A DNA stretch of 64,000 nucleotides. Source: Arthrobacter_N sp051262515. GTDB lineage: Bacteria > Actinomycetota > Actinomycetes > Actinomycetales > Micrococcaceae. The notes under the pieces are model-generated. The model ran no database searches. It was not told the DNA's origin and saw nothing but the letters and a program-made list of their open reading frames with translations. The stretch is from contig NZ_JBIMER010000004.1 in the NCBI RefSeq assembly GCF_051262515.1, forward strand, positions 173,458-237,457, written 5' to 3'. Below, piece by piece: positions 56,087-64,000 of the stretch. Numbering within the stretch: the stretch's first letter is position 1; each line of letters starts with the position of its first letter. The position numbers were made by a program, and so were the translations under genes.

Positions 56087-59000
56087 ATGCAGAACGTCAT
56101 CCCCATCATCGCCGCCGCGTCCCTCCAAGACACCGACCCCATCGTGGCCGCGACCGGCCTGACCGGCAGGGAACTGGTCATCCCCGAGTACGGGAACATG
56201 GAGATCGCCGGGCGCACCATGGACGCCTACCGCTTCACGCTCGGCGAGGAGACCTCCGGCGCGGAGAAGCTGTGGAAGAGCGCGGTCGCCCCGCTCGTCG
56301 CCGCCGCCCGCGGCTACCAGAACATCACGAAGGACACCGCTTCGGCCATGGCCGCCTCCTGCGGCTTCAAAGACCTGCGCGCCAAGGACGGCTACAAGAT
56401 CGCCCGCTCGGTCGCCGAGCACGGCAGCGATGCCATGTTCATGCCGTGGTTCTCGCTGGGCAACGTCATGACCGCCGCCACGCTGGGCGCGGCGCCGCAA
56501 CGCTCCACCTTCCAGCTGCGCCCCTCGCACCCGACGCTGAAGGACGGGAAGCCGATCAAGTACGTCAATCAGGCTGGGGTCGAAACCTGCCTGGGCACGC
56601 ACCCCTGCACCCCGATGCCCGCGATCACCACCGCGAAGCTGGTCCTGTTCGGCGAAGGGCTCCTGAAGGTCGATTCGGCGCTCTCGTCCTACCTGGCCAA
56701 GTACGCGGCGCCCGGGGAGCTGGAGAACGAGCACGGCGGGAACACCGAGGCCGCCCGGCTGGCCCTGACCGACCTCTGGGCCCGCATCCCCCAGGACGAG
56801 CTCGTCCTCTTCGTCGAGCTGGTCGGCTGCTGGAACTGGAAGGGCAAGGTCGACTGGGCCAGCCTCGAGATGAAGGGCCGCACCGCACGGATCGGGATGG
56901 ACGCCGACACCGCGAAGAACCCGGCGGTGTGGGAGGCCGCCAACGGAATGCTGGGCCACGTGACCCGCGCGAATCACGCGGCCGAGGCGTTCATGCTGCA
57001 CCTGCCCGCGGATTCCGCCGAGGGCAAGGACGGGCTGGACGACTTCATGGCGAACGGCGGGTCGTTCGATGACCTCGAAGCCCTCGCCGGACCGCTGGGC
57101 GAGCGCCCGGGCCTGCAGGGCAAGCTCGCCCGGATCAACGTCGGCACCACCGACCTGCAGGGCGGGGTGACCTTCGGGGTCGAAAGGGTCCTCGACAAGT
57201 TGACCGGCGCCCCGTCCTACCAGATGGTGCCCTGGGCGGAGGCCGCGGTGATGATCACGAAGCTCACCGTGCTGACCAGCCCGTTCGTCGGCGCCCTCTC
57301 CCGGACCACCATGGACGGGGTCGCCTCGTGGCTGACCGAGGGCCCGGACGGCGAGGAGCGCGTCGAAATGGCCACCTTCGAGGGGAAGCCGCTCTCCCTG
57401 CTCACCGCGACCTACTCCAACGTGCCGGAGACCTTCAGCACCCTGACGTGCGGGATCATCCCGGTGGTGGACCGGAACCACGCCCCGGACATCTTCCAGG
57501 CGTGGTCCGCGACCCAGAAGCAGGCCGAGCGCGCGGAGATCATCGCCACGACGGGCCTGTGGATCGACCGCGGGGACATGGTGTGGTTGGGCACGAACGG
57601 GAGCATCACCGCGACCGGGTTCCGCGAGAACATCCGCGGGAAGGCCGAGAGCCTGCCCGAGGTCGACCTGGTGTACGTCGACCCCGACGAAAACCCCGGC
57701 GCGGTGATCCGCGCGTTCAAGGAGTGGAACGACGCCCGGGACCTGCTGACCGACGATTTCGTGTCCTTCCACACGGCGCAGACCGGCGCCGTGATGGCCT
57801 CGGCGCTGGGCCTGCAGGTCCAGGGCGGGTTCGCCCTGTTCCTGAAGCGCGGATCCGGAAAGTCGGAGCTGCTGAAGATCTGCGGCCTCTGGTACGGACC
57901 AGCCTGGGGGAAGCGGACCGCCATCAAGCTGAACGGCACGGTCGCGGCCCTGACCCGGAGCATGCTCGACGGGAACAACCTGGTCATCGGGATGGATGAC
58001 GCGCGGAAGAAGCCGAACGCGCAGAAGCAGCAGGAGCTGCGCGACACCGTCGACGCCGCCATGCGCATCGCGAACGAAGCCGACGCGCTCCCGCGCAAGT
58101 CGGTCCAGGCGCCCGGCGGCGGGTGGATCAATGCCCCGGAGTTGCCGTTCTCGGTCCGTGTCCCGCTGATCACCGGCGAGAACATCAAGGTGCTCGGCAT
58201 GGAGGCCAGCACCGCCCAGCGCACGTTCTCCTGGACCCCGGCCGACGGGGGCTCCCTGCTGAAGGGGCACGGCCGGATCAAGCCGGCCCTGGCGAAGCTG
58301 ACCGAGAACCGCGCCCAGTCGATCCTGCTGTCGGCGGTCATCGTGAACGCGCTCCGGATGGTCCAAGGCACCTCGAACCCGCGGGCGGAGCTGGACGCGG
58401 TCATGCAGCACCTGCGCCAGCGGGAGTACGAGATCCTGGGGACCTACGATGTGGGGCTGACCGAGCGCGACCGCGACATCGTCGCCCCGATCCTCGCCGG
58501 TTACCGGGCGATGACGCGGACCCTGATGCAGGCCGTGAAGGCCGGCGGCGCCGTGGGCCTCCTCTCAAACCCGGAGGCCAGCCTGAAGGCATGGATGAAG
58601 GCGCGCAGGGACGAGATCGTCGAGGCGTGGCTGCGGCACCGCGAACGCTTCGGGGAAGACGCCGAGGCCACGCACGCCCCAATCATCCAGGTGCTCGCCG
58701 AGGCCCTGGAGAACGGAACCGCGTGCTGGGGCCAACCGGTCGCCCCGAATGACGTGAAGGCCCGCATGCCCCAGTGCCTCGGGAAGGTCGAGCGGGGGAA
58801 GGTCTTCTTGCTGAAGGCGGGGACGCAGAAGATCCTCAAGGACATGGCACGGAACCACGATGCGGCGGAGCTGGAGCTGGAGTTCTCCGAGCGCGGCAAG
58901 ACCGTCAAGCGCCGCCCCTACGCCGGGGTTACCTCGGCGCTCTATGGTTGGGAAATCGACCTGTCGGTGTGGAACGAGGCCTTGGGCTTCGGGCAGACGG

Positions 59001-59140
59001 ACGACGACACAGACCTCAGCGGACCGGAGCGCGGCATGGTCGAAAACAGGGTGGTGCCGTTCGGCGAGATCGCAACGGTCGGGATGCGGCAGGACACCCG
59101 GACCCGCAAGGAGCTGATCGAAGCGTACGCAGCAGCCTAG
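56087..59140 (+). CDS. TOPRIM/DUF3854-like plus P-loop replication protein (primase-helicase type), copy B
   Basis: 1017 residues, the same length as copy A. ATG 56087 is preceded by AAAGGAG at good distance. Shared blocks include SAVAPLVAAARGYQ, LFGEGLLKVDSAL (acidic TOPRIM residue about 190), VELVGCWNWKGKVDWASLEM, IGMDADTAKNP (DxD about 271-273), Walker A FLKRGSGKSE (about 586) and Walker B LVIGMDDARK. Much of the remainder differs, so the copies are old paralogues, not a recent duplication. It likely initiates replication together with the 59563 protein; this is inference from domains and the repeat array. Confidence 0.7.
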   Translation: MQNVIPIIAAASLQDTDPIVAATGLTGRELVIPEYGNMEIAGRTMDAYRFTLGEETSGAEKLWKSAVAPLVAAARGYQNITKDTASAMAASCGFKDLRAKDGYKIARSVAEHGSDAMFMPWFSLGNVMTAATLGAAPQRSTFQLRPSHPTLKDGKPIKYVNQAGVETCLGTHPCTPMPAITTAKLVLFGEGLLKVDSALSSYLAKYAAPGELENEHGGNTEAARLALTDLWARIPQDELVLFVELVGCWNWKGKVDWASLEMKGRTARIGMDADTAKNPAVWEAANGMLGHVTRANHAAEAFMLHLPADSAEGKDGLDDFMANGGSFDDLEALAGPLGERPGLQGKLARINVGTTDLQGGVTFGVERVLDKLTGAPSYQMVPWAEAAVMITKLTVLTSPFVGALSRTTMDGVASWLTEGPDGEERVEMATFEGKPLSLLTATYSNVPETFSTLTCGIIPVVDRNHAPDIFQAWSATQKQAERAEIIATTGLWIDRGDMVWLGTNGSITATGFRENIRGKAESLPEVDLVYVDPDENPGAVIRAFKEWNDARDLLTDDFVSFHTAQTGAVMASALGLQVQGGFALFLKRGSGKSELLKICGLWYGPAWGKRTAIKLNGTVAALTRSMLDGNNLVIGMDDARKKPNAQKQQELRDTVDAAMRIANEADALPRKSVQAPGGGWINAPELPFSVRVPLITGENIKVLGMEASTAQRTFSWTPADGGSLLKGHGRIKPALAKLTENRAQSILLSAVIVNALRMVQGTSNPRAELDAVMQHLRQREYEILGTYDVGLTERDRDIVAPILAGYRAMTRTLMQAVKAGGAVGLLSNPEASLKAWMKARRDEIVEAWLRHRERFGEDAEATHAPIIQVLAEALENGTACWGQPVAPNDVKARMPQCLGKVERGKVFLLKAGTQKILKDMARNHDAAELELEFSERGKTVKRRPYAGVTSALYGWEIDLSVWNEALGFGQTDDDTDLSGPERGMVENRVVPFGEIATVGMRQDTRTRKELIEAYAAA

Positions 59141-59290
59141 CGCGAACCCAACCCCGGGTACCTAATGACCTCACATCCCCGGCTACGGGAGGACCGGGGG
59201 CGCGTCACGCGTGCCTCACCTTCTGTGCGCATGGGCTTGTCAGAAGGGTGCCACGTCAACCGCCCATGAAGAAGCATAATCACGCAACGG

Positions 59291-59566
59291 GTGGAGGGTT
59301 CCATCGGACAATTGGGAATACCGATCTGCGGCGACACCGCCGTCGGCGACGCCGCGGCAACGCCGACAGCCCCTGCGACCATGCCCCGCAGGACCCCGTC
59401 CGGCCGCCCCGCACGCGGGTCCGAACTCCCTGCGACCGGGCAGCCCGAACGCCCTCGCGTGAACCTTGCGCCAAGGAACCCCGGATCTGCCACGGCAACG
59501 GGACGAGATGGCATCCACACCCAACCGGAGACCGAACCCACCGCGAAGATGGAGGAGGAAACATGA
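59291..59566 (+). CDS. Small hypothetical protein coupled to the replication-relaxation-like gene
   Basis: 91 residues, Ala/Pro/Thr-rich and likely disordered. Its TGA overlaps the ATG of the next gene by four bases and its last codons contain that gene's ribosome site (GGAGGAGG). That arrangement suggests real coupling, but the composition is weak and no start signal is clear. Confidence 0.3.
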   Translation: MEGSIGQLGIPICGDTAVGDAAATPTAPATMPRRTPSGRPARGSELPATGQPERPRVNLAPRNPGSATATGRDGIHTQPETEPTAKMEEET

Positions 59567-60654
59567 GCCACATGCTGGACACGGCGGAGCGCACCGACCC
59601 GTACTGGGCCCCGCTGTGGGCCGGGACCAGCCAGGCGGCGTGGCCGCCCCCCGGCGGCACCGGGCTCGGCCGGCGCATGACATCCGCCCGTGCGGCCGGC
59701 ACCCTCACAGGTGCCCGCCGCACGGCCGTCGCCGGGCTGCTGGGATGCGTCGACGCCTGGGGCACCGTGACCGCCGAGCAGGCCGCGGCGACGACCGGGG
59801 ACCCCGGACTGCTCGATCCCCGATCCGCCCCGGTCCGCGCCCTGTGCACGTTCGGTGCCATCGAAGTCGGGACGTTCCCCGCCCTCGCCCTCAACCCAAA
59901 CCTGGCCGCCCCGGTCCTCTACCGGCGCGGCCCTGCCGAGCGCCTTCAGGCCGTGGGCGAGCTGTTGCGGCCACGCGAACGATTCGCGGCCACCGGCGGC
60001 CTGCCCTGGCAGACAACAGCCAGCTGGGACCGTCACAACGTCCTCGCCGCGGAGGTCGCGCTCCGCGCCGCGGAACTGCCCTGGGTGGCAGCGGTCCTGG
60101 GCGAAAAATACGGCGCCGGCGCTCTCCTGGCCGCGGACCGGGAACCGTGGCCCATGCGGGGGGACGCCCTGATCGTGCGCCACGACGGGTTCCGGATCGC
60201 AATCGAACTCACCGCCAACCATTCGACGCGCCTCGAGGGCAAGGCGAACCGCTGGGCACGCTTCATGGCAGGGAACCCGCTCGAACAGACCGGCCTGATG
60301 GTGGTGTTCCTGACAGCCCCTCACCCCGGGGACCGGCGCCTGGGCGACGGGACCGCCGGAATGAAACGGGCACTGCTGCGGGCCACCGCCCGATGGCCCG
60401 CGCTGGACCGGGACGCCCCGCGCACCCGCATCGGCGTGGCCGCGTGGAGCGACTGGTTTCCCCGCCCGCGCGAGGTGTCCGAGGCGTTCGCCGAGTTCCG
60501 TGCCGACGTGCCCGCGGGCCGGACCGGCGGGGCCGGCAGGTGGCGCAGCGCGGCCCTCGCCGGGCTGTCCTTCGACCCAGCCGACGGCTACGACCCCGGA
60601 CTCCTTCTCGCCAACACGTTCGCGCACGTCCCCCACTGGCTGCGCGCCGCATGA
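59563..60654 (+). CDS. Replication-relaxation-like protein (winged helix plus nuclease-like domain), copy B
   Basis: 363 residues from ATG 59563 behind GGAGGAGGAAAC. A winged-helix region VAGLLGCVDAWGTVTAEQAA lies near residues 56-75. The middle block is RHNVLAAEVALRAAEL. The C-terminal core RGDALIVRHDGFRIAIELTANHSTRLEGKANRWARFM matches copy A at 29077-30231, including the D...E-x-T pattern. It is the second main gene of module B and is followed by a hairpin terminator. Probably a DNA-binding replication or mobilisation factor. Confidence 0.6.
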   Translation: MSHMLDTAERTDPYWAPLWAGTSQAAWPPPGGTGLGRRMTSARAAGTLTGARRTAVAGLLGCVDAWGTVTAEQAAATTGDPGLLDPRSAPVRALCTFGAIEVGTFPALALNPNLAAPVLYRRGPAERLQAVGELLRPRERFAATGGLPWQTTASWDRHNVLAAEVALRAAELPWVAAVLGEKYGAGALLAADREPWPMRGDALIVRHDGFRIAIELTANHSTRLEGKANRWARFMAGNPLEQTGLMVVFLTAPHPGDRRLGDGTAGMKRALLRATARWPALDRDAPRTRIGVAAWSDWFPRPREVSEAFAEFRADVPAGRTGGAGRWRSAALAGLSFDPADGYDPGLLLANTFAHVPHWLRAA

Positions 60655-60674
60655 CCCCCGCCCCCAACGCCCGG

Positions 60675-60715
60675 GCGGGGTCCGGTGGATCCCCCAAAGA
60701 CCCACCGAACCCCGC
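60675..60715 (+). terminator. Hairpin after replication-relaxation-like gene B
   Basis: A 14-base stem with one mismatch (60675-60688 with 60702-60715) and a 13-base loop, beginning 21 bases after the stop. Confidence 0.65.
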
Positions 60716-61379
60716 CACCCCCACCACCACGAGTACGGGGACGGGGGGTTCGGTTCACGCGGGTTCGGCGAGCATCCGCACCGCGGCCGTTCGGCCGGCC
60801 CGCTGCCGGATGTGCGCCGTCGGGCACCGAAAACCCAGCCGCGCCACCACCCACCGCCGGCGGGTACACGCACCGCTCGTGCCCCTACTCGGCCGCCATT
60901 CACGTTCCTGGTTGCCTGCACGGACTTGAGCACGAGTCGTCGCTGCGGGACGCGTAGCCGCCCAAACGACACCGCCCTGGATCGCCGGTCCCATCCCGCC
61001 GAATGGATCCCACGCTTTATAGGGGGTTAGGGGAAGTCGCGTGGTTGTTCTTGGGGGAAATTTGCCTTGGGCCTGATGGGTTGGCTGCGCCAAATGACGG
61101 TGCGTTCGGAAGCGACCGGCGCGACCCGCGGAGGCAATGGGAGGCGTCGCGTAGCCGGCTGTCCATAACCCCGTCCGACGGTACGGTGGCCGCGCCGTTC
61201 ACATGATGGTCACACCGTCCCGTGTGCCGTGGACATTGTCCCGATTTCCTCCCGTGGCGCACACAACTCCGTGGACATTGGAGCACAGTGGCACCGGGAC
61301 GGCCGCAGGTGGGCATGTTCATTTGACCACTGGGCAAATTGGCGAACGCGTCCATCGCGGCCTTTCGCGTGCGTTGGCC

Positions 61380-61460
61380 TATTGGACCAATGCGCCAGTT
61401 GCACATTGCTCGAATTGGTTATTCGCCAAGTGGGCCATTCGACGAATGTGCAACTTGCCG
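61380..61460. repeat. Dispersed imperfect repeat, left copy
   Basis: Includes GGACCAATGCGCCAGTTGCA then CATTGCTCGAATTGGTTATT. It matches the right copy at 62037-62112, which reads GTGCGCCATTGCTCAAATCG then GCTATTGAACGAATGGACCA. Short ACCA(A/C/G)TG motifs recur in both. Confidence 0.55.
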
Positions 61461-61596
61461 GTTGGCCCTCCCGGGAGCCCGGCGCCCTGGGCGATCGTTC
61501 GCTGGGCATGGCGCGGGGTCGGACGCGGATCGACCAGGTTGTTCCTCGTTGGCGCATCCAGGGCCAAGGCGTGGCCGTGGATCAGGCATACAACGC

Positions 61597-61737
61597 GCAC
61601 TGTCACACTGATACAGCGGCACACTGTCTACCTGTTACAGCGGCACAGCGGCACACTTATACAGCGGGGCGGCACAGCGGCACACTGTCACACTGATACA
61701 GCGGGGCGGCACAGCGGCACACTGTCACACTGATACG
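61597..61737. repeat. Tandem repeat array, 37-base unit
   Basis: About four units, two near-perfect and the others partly deleted. The unit contains GCACACTGTCACACTGATAC followed by AGCGGGGCGGCACAGCG. Internal CAGCGGCACA steps also repeat. No coding frame runs through it. Confidence 0.85.
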
Positions 61738-62036
61738 CCGTGTGGCGCACTGGGGCTTCGTGCCGCGCAAGACGTCCGCTGCGGCGCGCCGATGGTCCAC
61801 CAGCCCGGCCGCCGAGCGGCCGAAGCCCCACGTTGCCACCGCCACCCGTAGCGGTTCACCCCTCCCCGGAGGGGCTTCCTTCCCGTTCGGCTCCCCGTGT
61901 CTCCCCGCAGCGGGACCTGCCGGTCTTCACGTTCATCGCGGCCACACACGACTGCGTCCCTTGATCGGGGCATGGCACCGCCGTCTCCCATGCCCGAAAA
62001 AAACGGGCTCGGCTAAATCCAGTCTCAGCGCACCAT

Positions 62037-62112
62037 GTATTGCTCCAATGACCCACTAGGCAGATGCACCAGTGCGCCATTGCTCAAATCGGCTATTGAA
62101 CGAATGGACCAG
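62037..62112. repeat. Dispersed imperfect repeat, right copy
   Basis: Related to 61380-61460 (shared GCGCCATTGCTC(A/G)AAT and (G)GACCA(A/G)TG blocks), in the same orientation, about 650 bases away. Confidence 0.5.
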
Positions 62113-62478
62113 TGAAGCAATGAGGCAATGAGGGATGAAGGGACCTGCGGGCATGACGGGGCGCCCTATTCGACCCTTGCATGCGGATGGGCGAGCCGTT
62201 CCGGTCAACGAACCGGGAAGATCGCGTGCGCTGGCCATGGCTATCTGGTACGCAGTCAACGCCAACGCGGCGGTGGCCTTCGGCTTTGACGCCTGGGTCC
62301 AGCGCGTCAATTTCGACATGCGGCCCGAGCACAACTCGAGGGCCCGCGGTGCTCGGACTCGATGCCTTCGACCGGTCCCCAGCCCAGCCATGACCGATGC
62401 ACATACGCCACGGGACAGAAGCCCGGCGACGGCGGCTGTCGCCGTGAACCGAACCCACTGTCGAGCACTCCCGCCAGC

Positions 62479-62715
62479 ATGATCCCCCAACAAGCGACCA
62501 TCCACTTGGACACCCCGATGCTTGGCCACATAGACAACGACGCGCGGATCCTCGCCGGCAACGAGGGTGTGCCCTACACGGCGGAGATCCAGGCGGCGAT
62601 CTTCAAGGCCCTGGTGTGTTGGATGGGCGAAACCGTCGGCACCGGGTTCGTGGACGGCGTGCTCCGCTCTGCCGTGCAAGGCGACCGGACCCGCGGAAAT
62701 GCCAGAACATGGTGA
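62479..62715 (+). CDS. Small hypothetical protein
   Basis: 78 residues from ATG 62479, beginning MIPQQATIHLDTPMLGHIDN, with a helical segment TAEIQAAIFKALVCWMGETV. Natural-looking composition but no ribosome site; the family is not recognised. It ends about 35 bases before the promoter of the next gene. Confidence 0.45.
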   Translation: MIPQQATIHLDTPMLGHIDNDARILAGNEGVPYTAEIQAAIFKALVCWMGETVGTGFVDGVLRSAVQGDRTRGNARTW

Positions 62716-62748
62716 ACCCCGGGTCGACCGCGCCGCCAACGGGCAGGA

Positions 62749-62778
62749 TTGCCGGTCCCGGTGGTCGATTCGTATAAA
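62749..62778 (+). promoter_or_regulatory. Promoter of the duplicated-domain gene
   Basis: TTGCCG (62749-62754), 18-base spacer, TATAAA (62773-62778). The start of transcription would be near 62786. Confidence 0.55.
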
Positions 62779-62859
62779 AGCCGTGACGTGGCGATGACGC
62801 ATGACCGAGAACCTGGCGCGCGGCACAAGCATGTCGGACCCGTGGGCAACAATGGGCCC

Positions 62860-64000
62860 ATGAAGCGCCTTCAGTTCACCACTGTCACCGGCGAGCTCTA
62901 CCTCGTCGACTTGGCCTCCCGCCGCATGGTGTCGCTGCCAGGGGACGACCCGCTCCGGGCGATCGCGGGCCGCCACCCGACCCGGATAAGCCGTGTCGAA
63001 CCCTTGCAGGTTGGCCAGCCGGCCGTCATCCACTACGCCCTGCCCCGGGACGAGATCCCGCCGAAGGTGACAAAGCCCGTCGCCGAGATCGAGGAAGACC
63101 CCGCGGTCTGGGCGTGGGACGACATCGTGGATCCGGGGGCGGGACGTGCGCACGGCACGGCCGCGGCCGACGCCTACCGGCGCCGGGTCCGGGATCTCGC
63201 CGGGCGCGCGGCCACCCGGATGTCCGGCGGCGTCCCCACGCCGCTGGACGTCCGCCACGGCGGAGACACCATCACCATCGCGTTCCGAGCATCCATTTCG
63301 GCGTGCGAGGAGCATTTCGAACCGCTGATCGCCACCGGTCGCCTCGGATGGCACCGACGGCGCACCAACGACGAAGGACTCATCGCGTACACGTTCCTTG
63401 ATTCCGAGCCGACCCCGCCGCCACGAGGTCTCTCGGGTCCGGGCGAACACCGGAAGCGCATCACCACGGCCTCCGGCACGGTCTACCTGCTCGACACCAG
63501 GCTGATGGGACTTATGCGCCTTCCCGGCGCGGACGCCAACGCGGACCCCGAGGACTTCCTCGTCCGACCGGTCCTCAGCGTCGAGCAGCTTGAAGTCGGG
63601 CAGAACGCGCTTTTCGTCCTCAACACGCCGCGTCCCACGAACCCGGACCGCATCCAAAGCACGACGGTGGTCAGCATCGAGGAAGACCCGGAACAGTGGG
63701 AATGGGACGGGATCGTCACGCGGCACCGCGCCACCGAGATCGCCGGCGCGCTCTACTGGGCCGTAAGAAGCGCCGCGGAACACGCCGCGCGCGAAACCGG
63801 CGCCACCGTGGAGATCGACGACGCCGGTCGCGACCTGCACCTCGCCTTCACCGCGGACGACACGGGTCCCGGGAAACTGGCGGACGTCCAGGACGCGTTC
63901 GAGGCGTGGGCGACCGCGGCTACTCCTTGGAGCAAGCAACGACTCGCTCCGGGGCGGGTCCGGTACACCATCCCGGATCTCGGGCAGCACGGGGAGGAGT
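62860..64000 (+). CDS. Protein with two related halves, function unknown (3' end beyond window)
   Basis: An uninterrupted frame of 380 residues from ATG 62860 runs off the window (in-frame ATG 62794 also possible; a 20-codon frame ending in ATGA overlaps 62860). Half one begins KRLQFTTVTGELYLVDLASR, with SRVEPLQVGQPAVIHYALPR and EIEEDPAVWAWDDIVDP. Half two (from about residue 194) begins KRITTASGTVYLLDTRLMGL, with LSVEQLEVGQNALFVLNTPR and SIEEDPEQWEWDGIVTRHRA. The repeat is obvious and about 190 residues long. There is no signal peptide or membrane segment. The family is not recognised. The minus strand is also open here, but the matching repeats and codon pattern support the plus strand. Confidence 0.75.
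   Translation, partial: MKRLQFTTVTGELYLVDLASRRMVSLPGDDPLRAIAGRHPTRISRVEPLQVGQPAVIHYALPRDEIPPKVTKPVAEIEEDPAVWAWDDIVDPGAGRAHGTAAADAYRRRVRDLAGRAATRMSGGVPTPLDVRHGGDTITIAFRASISACEEHFEPLIATGRLGWHRRRTNDEGLIAYTFLDSEPTPPPRGLSGPGEHRKRITTASGTVYLLDTRLMGLMRLPGADANADPEDFLVRPVLSVEQLEVGQNALFVLNTPRPTNPDRIQSTTVVSIEEDPEQWEWDGIVTRHRATEIAGALYWAVRSAAEHAARETGATVEIDDAGRDLHLAFTADDTGPGKLADVQDAFEAWATAATPWSKQRLAPGRVRYTIPDLGQHGEE

Larger units (their letters stand above)
60716..62478. other. Long gene-free repeat-rich region
   Basis: About 1.75 kb with no convincing gene on either strand. It contains a dispersed repeat (61380-61460 and 62037-62112) and a tandem array (61597-61737), and is less GC-rich than its surroundings around 61320-61460 and 62030-62130. 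It could be a centromere-like, origin or transfer-origin region of a plasmid; that is inference from repeats and absence of genes. Confidence 0.45.

Noticed and set aside
55505..58411. 968-aa open minus-strand frame opposite copy B
   Set aside because: Same reason: it runs through the repeat array and mirrors the real gene.
61597..61737. Tandem array as a CRISPR
   Set aside because: Units abut directly with no unique spacers of constant length, and no cas gene is present.
62056..63990. 644-aa open minus-strand frame at the right end
   Set aside because: The plus strand here has a twofold internal protein repeat and a promoter; the minus frame also crosses the gene-free repeat region.

Overview
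The window is high-GC DNA with short, tightly packed operons, actinobacterial protein families, frequent GTG/TTG starts and IS1182, IS30, IS3, IS21 and IS256 relics. This fits a Micrococcaceae-type actinobacterium (Arthrobacter-like). That assignment is inference; no rRNA or other marker gene is present.

Layout. (1) 1-8300: a complete catabolic operon on the minus strand. It runs LacI-type regulator, lipoprotein, two permeases, two ATPases (oligopeptide/Dpp-type ABC transporter), PfkB sugar kinase, GH32 beta-fructosidase, behind one promoter and a double palindromic operator. It most likely imports and hydrolyses fructo-oligosaccharides. (2) 8600-12200: IS21 and IS1182 elements and a GIY-YIG gene broken by an in-frame amber codon. 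(3) 12231-20600: a tRNA 3' fragment (attachment-site scar), excisionase and tyrosine integrase, then a giant sacsin/HSP90-type ATPase with a C-terminal DUF3883 domain, then broken IS30 and IS3 genes. (4) 20800-31850: plasmid-like module A: clustered TGTTCC/GGAACA repeats, a 1017-aa TOPRIM plus P-loop protein, an unknown partner, and a replication-relaxation-like protein. (5) 32100-39300: a four-gene restriction-modification-like operon (C5-cytosine methyltransferase, DUF262, Z1 ATPase, DUF4420 nuclease), followed by a decayed, inverted second copy of its Z1/DUF4420 end (40.2-41.7 kb). (6) 42-47.4 kb: small accessory genes, including an ADP-ribosyltransferase-like protein, a GNAT protein and a probable EVE-like/DUF3883 nuclease. 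(7) 47.5-52.2 kb: an IS256 element immediately upstream of a two-gene operon (coiled-coil protein plus DUF4041/GIY-YIG nuclease resembling the SNIPE anti-phage protein) and a DUF6308 gene. (8) 52.2-54.8 kb: frameshifted amino-acid permease genes. (9) 55.4-60.7 kb: plasmid-like module B, a diverged second version of module A with its own repeat cluster. (10) 60.7-64 kb: a gene-poor stretch with a tandem repeat and a dispersed repeat, then an open-ended gene whose two halves are related to each other.

Overall, a carbohydrate-uptake operon abuts a long mosaic of replication, defence and transposon DNA. The best candidates for something undescribed are the paired repeat-plus-primase/helicase replication modules, the coiled-coil/DUF4041 operon, the two DUF3883 proteins, and the duplicated-domain gene at the right end. 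All calls come from reading the sequence; no database search was run.
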